DNA from: Aspergillus flavus | Lineage: Eukaryota; Ascomycota; Eurotiomycetes; Eurotiales; Aspergillaceae | Length of the DNA stretch: 64,000 nt | NCBI RefSeq assembly: GCF_009017415.1 | Contig: NC_092410.1 | Span: 3,286,001 to 3,350,000 of the forward strand | Direction: 5' to 3' | Shown: in pieces, positions 60,813 to 64,000 of the stretch | Numbering within the stretch: the stretch's first letter is position 1 | Layout: every line of letters begins with the position of its first letter | Program-made: the position numbers and the translations under genes | Notes under the pieces: generated by a model | What the model saw: only the letters and a program-made list of their open reading frames with translations | Told to the model about the DNA's origin: nothing | Database searches by the model: none

Positions 60813-61752
60813 TTAATCTAATCTCACGAACAACCTCAAAAGTACCTCCAGTCCCCAAAAGAACCCATACACCAAAATCCACAGGCAGACCGCTGCTGCT
60901 GTCACATTTCTAATACTCCTCCCAACACAATCCCACCACCCCCTCGCAGCAGTTCTCATAAACTGTGACCCCGTATGAACAACCGGAAATGGCTCCTTGG
61001 GCTCCTCCACCTCCAGAAACCGACACAGAGGTCCCCATCCTTCCTGCACTTGATACTCCAGCAGTCGCCGCGGCGGCACAACCTTCCGTACATAATTGTA
61101 GTGCTCCACGAACTTCTCCCGACATCTCTCTCCTTCATCTCCTCCCCAGATCTCATCCCACAGAGTAATGTGATGCTGCACGATTGCCCCTGCGTAGCGC
61201 GGATCCGTGTATGCCAGGATTCTCCAGAATGGCCATCGCGCGACGGCGAATACGGTGTCTTGCATTGATTCGAGCCATCTGTCTGGATCGCGGTAGTTGA
61301 GGATGATCTTCGCGGTGGGGTAGGCAGCGATTAGTTCGTCAACCAGGAGGCAGCAGGGCGTATCGATGATTGCCTATGAGTTCCTTCGCTCAGCCAAGAT
61401 GGTACATAGAGAAAGCTGAAGGATAAGGAATGGAGCGCAGTACGTCAAAGTTACTGGTGAGTTGGTCCATCTCGTCGGCTTCGAGTGGTCGGCCACGGCT
61501 TAGGTATTTCGCTTGGAGGCTTTCGGTCCACCGAGGGAGGTGACCGAGCACACATCGGTCGGGCCAGTCATAGGGACTGTATCCCAATTGTTGGAGGGCG
61601 GCGGTGAGAGCTGTTTGGTAGTGTTTAAGTTAGTATTTCAGGGGAGGGTAAGGGACTTGCGACTTACATGACGTGCCGGTGCGGGCTAGTCCAAGGATCA
61701 GTATCTTCATTTCCCTGTTTCGAGGCTCTCGAACGCTCTGGAGGTTAGCCAT
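60813..61752 (-). CDS. Sulfotransferase-like P-loop protein with C-terminal membrane helix
   Basis: Exons on the minus strand are 61752-61668, 61610-61444 and 61373-60813, 270 aa. The N-terminus carries the phosphosulfate-binding-type loop LGLARTGTSSL (residues 20-30), split by the first intron. Then follow ALQQLGYSPYDWPDRC, an IDTPCCLLVDELIAAYP segment and ILNYRDPDRWLESM, the pattern of the fungal sulfotransferase-like (NAD-dependent-epimerase-annotated) family. A hydrophobic stretch near the C-terminus (AAAVCLWILVYGFFWGLEVL) predicts a membrane anchor. Such proteins occur widely in fungi, often beside specialised-metabolism genes; activity and acceptor are unproven. An internal in-frame ATG at 61710 is an alternative start just before the loop. 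Confidence 0.8.
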
Positions 61753-62985
61753 TATTGATGGCAGTTATTAGGGGAAGTTTTATGGGAAGATTGAGGGTCT
61801 ATTTTAGCAAATGCGTAGGGAATTATAGTACCACGAAGTTGGCAACTCAAGGCGGGTAGGTCGCACAGCCCTCACTTACACTCCGCTAGTCATGTCCTAC
61901 AGTGAGTAAGACCATTAGTGGCGGTAAAAATATGTTTGAAAGGTCCTCAGTCGCTGGTCGGGGATCCTCTATGAGAAAAGAGATCCTCTATGAGAAAAGA
62001 AATAGATTAGCATGCAGCGATATGAAGCCTTAGATACATCTGCCTAGCAATATGACATGTAGACCGCACTCACAGGCATACTGGCTTGATTTAGTATGAA
62101 CTCAAGTAGTGAGTGAAGTATCTTCTGGACGATATCCTAATTGTTTTAGTTGCTATAATTCGGTGAGGTGGCTGATCTTGACCACCGTAAGCTTGAAAAG
62201 ACAATTGCCATTGGTCAACCCCCTAGGGGATGCTTGTCATACGACAGCAACCATCTTAAGGGTCGGGGATGAGACGACCAGAGGCTTGGTTCTCCGTGTT
62301 ATTTTTGTGGGATGGTGTCCTGACTGTAATTCGGATACAACGTGTGGCAAACTATTATTCTTCCTAATCAATGCTTGACACGGTTGACAAAGTGAAACGG
62401 CTTTATGATGTTGATAATGTTCTATCCGATGTCTTAAACCCATTTCTGGCAATAGCTTTGCTACTAGTGTCTGGAAACTCAGTATATATGATTGTATAAC
62501 ATTGCATATCATTTATGCTTTGAAACCAGAGAGTCCGAAAACTCACCCTATCATTAGTAAACAGCGATACTACCAAGTAAGTATTGGCTCCTACTTGGTT
62601 AGAGAATAATCCCATGAATTTCATCGTGGTACAGCTTTAGAGCCATCCCCTACCATTGCGAAACGCCCGTGTTCCTGGTTGCTCAAAGACACCATTGACC
62701 ATGTACCTCATAAAGCCGACTGTGGCACCTCTGCTAACGACATGGTCTAGTCTTGCGTAAATGCTCCATGTGCTTGTTCTAAGATAATACGAGTGTCTCA
62801 AACCTTGGAAGAAGCATTGAAGGTAGGGCGAAGTTGTAAGCTTACTCGAAGTTAGATTGTGAAGTTGAGTATATGTCTGCTCCATCTCCGCGGGGCCTAC
62901 TTTAAACAACTGTTATAGTACAAAACCCCTGTATATATACCATGTCCTACTGATATATGGCCAGAACAGATACTAAGGCTTCAGA
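61753..62985. other. Intergenic region between sulfotransferase-like and glycosyltransferase genes
   Basis: 1.2 kb between divergent genes. It contains a 19-bp tandem duplication (61963-62000). A minus-strand frame at 62637-62909 is weakly protein-like and has an internal GTAAGC..AAG segment of 42 nt, but has no recognised product. Confidence 0.45.
61963..62000. repeat. 19-bp direct tandem duplication
   Basis: Two consecutive copies of gatcctctatgagaaaaga in the upstream region of the sulfotransferase-like gene. Confidence 0.8.
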
Positions 62986-64000
62986 ATGTCGTCCTCGGTT
63001 GAATATCATCTAAGACATCGCTCCACAGCTGAATTAATCTCATATTCTTATTCTTACGCTAACGGCGCGTTCTCAAACCTTCTTCTTCCTGCTATCATAG
63101 TACTAAACAGGAGATATTATCCTAATAAACATGGATCCGCGGCTACAGTTGGAACTGAGGCGTTATCGATGTCCATCGCACAGGCATTCAAGAGTATGAA
63201 GGTCTTCTGTGGCCTCATCCTGTACCAAAGGGATGAGACCATTAACGAACCAACCATAACCATCCAAGTGATCAACTTCAATCTATGTGCGATACTCGCG
63301 TTTAATTTTAACATGAACCCCCCTGGTGTGGAGAAGGCCATCTCTCTTGCTGCTGGTACGCTCATGAAGGACTCTGGCTTAGAAGGCACTCCCATGCTCT
63401 ATCATCAGACAGACACCCTACTGGAATACCATCCCCGTGATTTGCCATTCTGTATCACTCATCATGCTCCGTTCCACCGGCATTTCGCTGGGGTTTTCTC
63501 GGAGGCATTGGCAGCGCACGCGTACGGGGATGCAGACAAGGCGGAGCACCTAGCACGAAAGCAAGAGGTAGGGATAAAACTGCTCAAGCACCGGGTGAAT
63601 GGGCACGTGCTGCAGATTTCACGCCTACAGGGGAAGCTTCTCTTGTCTTACGGGGTGAACGCTGCAAAAATCAGGGAGATATGTCCTTCCATCCAGCTCT
63701 CTAGTTCAAGCTACCATGTCGAGAGCGAAATTGCGGAGGTGTTCAACACCGGCGGGGTTACGCTGTTCACGGCAGTTGCCCGGGTTGATTACTTCAAAAA
63801 CGTGGATCTCCTTGTTGATGTAGCAGTAGCTCTGTGGTCTCAAAACATCGCTGTGCGACTCTTCATTGCTGGAGGTGCCAGTATGGACAGCACCGAGCTC
63901 CACGAACTGAGCAAGAAAGTGCCCAGACAGTTCACTCGGTATGCAACGTTCAGATCTAAGTTGTCTCGGACATCCCTTCACGCTCTGTTCCGCCTGGCAA
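62986..64000 (+). CDS. Glycosyltransferase, GT4-type (3' part beyond window)
   Basis: An uninterrupted frame runs from ATG 62986 to the right edge (338 residues, no stop). The N-terminal half contains VEYHLRHRSTAEL, then an LLLPAIIVLNRRYYPNKHGS segment, DLPFCITHHAPFHRHFAG (a His-rich acceptor-side motif of these fungal enzymes) and LQISRLQGKLLLSYGV. From about residue 250 it resembles the donor-binding half of a GT-B fold: VTLFTAVARVDYFKNVDLLV and AVRLFIAGGASMD. This matches fungal family-4 glycosyltransferases, which transfer a sugar from a nucleotide donor; donor and acceptor are unknown. It is divergent from the sulfotransferase-like gene. The first 330 codons look intact, with no frameshift. 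Confidence 0.75.
   Translation, partial: MSSSVEYHLRHRSTAELISYSYSYANGAFSNLLLPAIIVLNRRYYPNKHGSAATVGTEALSMSIAQAFKSMKVFCGLILYQRDETINEPTITIQVINFNLCAILAFNFNMNPPGVEKAISLAAGTLMKDSGLEGTPMLYHQTDTLLEYHPRDLPFCITHHAPFHRHFAGVFSEALAAHAYGDADKAEHLARKQEVGIKLLKHRVNGHVLQISRLQGKLLLSYGVNAAKIREICPSIQLSSSSYHVESEIAEVFNTGGVTLFTAVARVDYFKNVDLLVDVAVALWSQNIAVRLFIAGGASMDSTELHELSKKVPRQFTRYATFRSKLSRTSLHALFRLA

Noticed and set aside
1..64000. CRISPR array, intact transposon or viral gene
   Set aside because: No regularly spaced direct repeats, transposase, reverse transcriptase or viral protein was seen; the window is eukaryotic.

Overview
The window is chromosomal DNA of a filamentous ascomycete, most likely an Aspergillus (Eurotiales). 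The support is short introns (mostly 42-105 nt) with GT..AG ends and recognisable branch sites, intergenic pyrimidine tracts, and products typical of the genus: myosin II, Pfa5, BtgC, a Medusa-type regulator and a DUF8035 protein. I saw no bacterial, viral or intact transposon genes. All family names come from reading the translations; no database search was run.

Left part (1-23 kb), conserved core genes. The 5' half of a class II myosin heavy chain (minus strand, cut by the left edge) is divergent from a long Red1/ZFC3H1-like zinc-finger protein (3.45-7.8 kb). After a gene-poor stretch come a small cysteine-rich protein (11.75-12.06 kb, minus), the palmitoyltransferase Pfa5 (14.4-16.0 kb), an intron-containing tRNA-Pro-like gene (16.65 kb), a second and smaller cysteine-rich protein of the same layout (17.52-17.69 kb, minus, 56 aa), and a large Arg/Ser-rich DUF8035 protein (20.9-22.8 kb).

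Middle part (23-48 kb). About 12 kb without a supportable gene (22.8-34.7 kb) lies upstream of a developmental regulator resembling Medusa/Acr1/Ren1 (coding from 35.7 kb or earlier to 38.6 kb). Then follow the GH17 glucanase BtgC, an SRR1-like protein (minus), a BIM1-like copper-binding secreted protein with a predicted GPI anchor, and an epoxide-hydrolase-like enzyme (minus).

Right part (48-64 kb), accessory in character. It holds a conserved fungal hypothetical protein, a repeat-bearing and perhaps decayed stretch (49-51.4 kb), a Zn2Cys6 transcription factor, a short-chain dehydrogenase, an AT-rich spacer, an aromatic-type aminotransferase, a C2H2 regulator, a membrane-anchored sulfotransferase-like protein and the 5' part of a glycosyltransferase cut by the right edge. 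Two regulators beside four tailoring-type enzymes, with no PKS, NRPS or terpene backbone gene in view, suggest a specialised-metabolism neighbourhood, but this is inference.

Coding starts and exon ends were chosen by joining frames across GT..AG introns. The least certain boundary is the 5' end of the Medusa-like gene.
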